From NCBI GenBank assembly GCA_030536165.1, contig JAUNQM010000159.1:1-6257 (forward strand): 6,257 bases of DNA, written 5' to 3'. The notes beneath the pieces were generated by a model. It was not told the origin of the DNA. It saw nothing but the letters and a program-made list of their open reading frames with translations, and did not search any database. The position numbers and the translations under genes are program-made. Shown here piece after piece: positions 5,232-6,257 of the stretch (position 1 is its first letter; the number at the start of each line of letters is the position of its first letter). This stretch comes from Prevotellaceae bacterium. Its GTDB lineage: Bacteria; Bacteroidota; Bacteroidia; Bacteroidales; Bacteroidaceae.

Positions 5232-6257
5232 ATGGATAAGAACACTATCATTGGCTTTATTCTCATAGCCGCTTTGCTCATTGGTTTCGGTTATTGGAAC
5301 CAACCTTCAGCAGAACAAATCGCCGAACAAGCACGTCAGGACTCTATTGCTGCCGCACAAAAGGTGGCTAAGGAGCAAGAGAAGAAACGCGAAGAAGCTA
5401 AGTCTGTCACGGCATTCAAGGACACCCTCAACGGCAACAATGCTGCCGCTGACAGTATCAATGCATTGCCAGAAGCATTGACAACGCTGCAAAATAAGAA
5501 TATCGCTGTTTCTATTACAAACAAAGGCGGTTTTGTTAAGAAGGCAGTAGTCAAAGGCTATGAGTCACTAAAGGGCGAGCCAAATGTTACCGTTTTCGAA
5601 GGCGACGAACAGACTCTCGACTTCAGAATGGCTGGCAAAGACATGAACATCATCACAAAGCAACTTACTTTTGTTCCTGTCGATGCCACGGATTCGTCTG
5701 TAGTGATGCAAGCTAATATAGGCAATGCTGGCAAACTTAATATTGCCTACACATTGCCTCATGATTCTTATCTGTTGCAAATCTCGCTTAAAGCAGAAGG
5801 CGTAGAAGGTTTGTTCTCGCCTAACTGCAATAAGCTTTCCATCGATTGGCGCGACCATTGTCGTCAGCAGGAAAAGAGTTTCTCTTTCGAAAACCGCTAC
5901 ACTTCCCTTACTTATAAGGAGGCTGGCGCAGGTACTGACTACCTGAACGAAGGAAAGGAAGTTGAAGAAGAGGTTGAAGAACCACTTGACTGGGTAGCAT
6001 ACAAGACTCAGTTCTTCAGCGTGGTACTCATTGCTGAAAAGCAGTTTGCAAAGAACTCAACACAGAAGAGTGTACCAGAAGAGAAAGGTGGCGGATACCT
6101 GAAGCAGTTCAGTTCGCAGATGGAAACCAACTTCGACCCTACAGGCGCAGAACCAACTCGCTTTGAGATGTACGTAGGACCAAACAACTTCCGTCTGCTT
6201 CAGAAGGTTAGCGACCAGACTTCATTCGATAAGAAACTCGAACTTCAAGACCTTATC
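5232..6257 (+). CDS. yidC: Membrane protein insertase YidC, N-terminal part, cut by the right edge
   Basis: The frame is open from the ATG at 5232 to the last base, 342 codons with no stop. It begins MDKNTIIGFILIAALLIGFG, an uncleaved N-terminal membrane anchor (about residues 5-21), followed by NQPSAEQ and a charged helical segment. A long periplasmic domain follows with the usual N-terminal YidC features: TLQNKNIAVSITNKGG, then VKGYESLKGEP, then RFEMYVGPNNFRLL near the end. YidC inserts and folds inner-membrane proteins, alone or with SecYEG. The conserved five-helix insertase domain should lie beyond the window, since Bacteroidetes YidC is about 600 residues long. An acidic stretch (GKEVEEEVEEP, near 5952-5984) precedes the DWVAYKTQFF motif. 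The gap after pyrG is A-rich with no terminator, so cotranscription with pyrG is likely. Confidence 0.95.
   Translation, partial: MDKNTIIGFILIAALLIGFGYWNQPSAEQIAEQARQDSIAAAQKVAKEQEKKREEAKSVTAFKDTLNGNNAAADSINALPEALTTLQNKNIAVSITNKGGFVKKAVVKGYESLKGEPNVTVFEGDEQTLDFRMAGKDMNIITKQLTFVPVDATDSSVVMQANIGNAGKLNIAYTLPHDSYLLQISLKAEGVEGLFSPNCNKLSIDWRDHCRQQEKSFSFENRYTSLTYKEAGAGTDYLNEGKEVEEEVEEPLDWVAYKTQFFSVVLIAEKQFAKNSTQKSVPEEKGGGYLKQFSSQMETNFDPTGAEPTRFEMYVGPNNFRLLQKVSDQTSFDKKLELQDLI

Noticed and set aside
5307..5858. Minus-strand and alternate-frame open frames across the yidC region
   Set aside because: The plus frame from 5232 to the end is uninterrupted and clearly YidC, so the others are shadows.
1..6257. 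CRISPR array, tRNA, rRNA, transposase, toxin-antitoxin or defence system
   Set aside because: I looked for regular spaced repeats, cloverleaf tRNA signatures with TTCGANNC arms, and family motifs. None was found; the genes are housekeeping and envelope genes.

Overview
The window reads as ordinary chromosomal DNA from a member of the Bacteroidales, most likely Prevotella-like. The evidence is the DUF3078-type outer-membrane protein, the DUF3667 zinc-ribbon membrane protein, a TlpA-like thioredoxin of the Bacteroidetes kind, the absence of clear Shine-Dalgarno sequences, and promoter elements of the Bacteroidetes TAnnTTTG type. The genus is an inference from overall protein flavour, not from a marker gene.

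Layout from left to right: (1) the 3' part of a plus-strand thioredoxin-fold (TlpA-like) gene, cut by the left edge and ending at 573. (2) A 274-bp convergent intergenic region, 574-847, holding a multi-arm inverted-repeat element (651-756) and a short heptamer tandem repeat (767-794). (3) A minus-strand cluster, read from right to left: a DUF3078 outer-membrane-type protein (3474-2197), the peroxiredoxin gene bcp (2187-1726, 9 bp downstream) and a DUF3667 zinc-ribbon membrane protein (1675-848, 50 bp further). (4) A 134-bp divergent promoter region, 3475-3608. (5) Plus-strand pyrG (3609-5195, CTP synthase), followed after 36 bp and with no visible terminator by yidC (from 5232), which runs off the right edge.

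Functionally this is housekeeping and cell-envelope material: CTP synthesis for nucleic acids and phospholipids, membrane-protein insertion by YidC, peroxide detoxification by Bcp, a periplasmic-type thiol-disulfide protein, and two Bacteroidetes envelope proteins of unknown role. No mobile element with a transposase, no CRISPR array, no tRNA or rRNA, and no new multi-gene system is visible. The points most worth a second look are the interrupted palindrome between the convergent genes and the very short leaders predicted for both divergent promoters.
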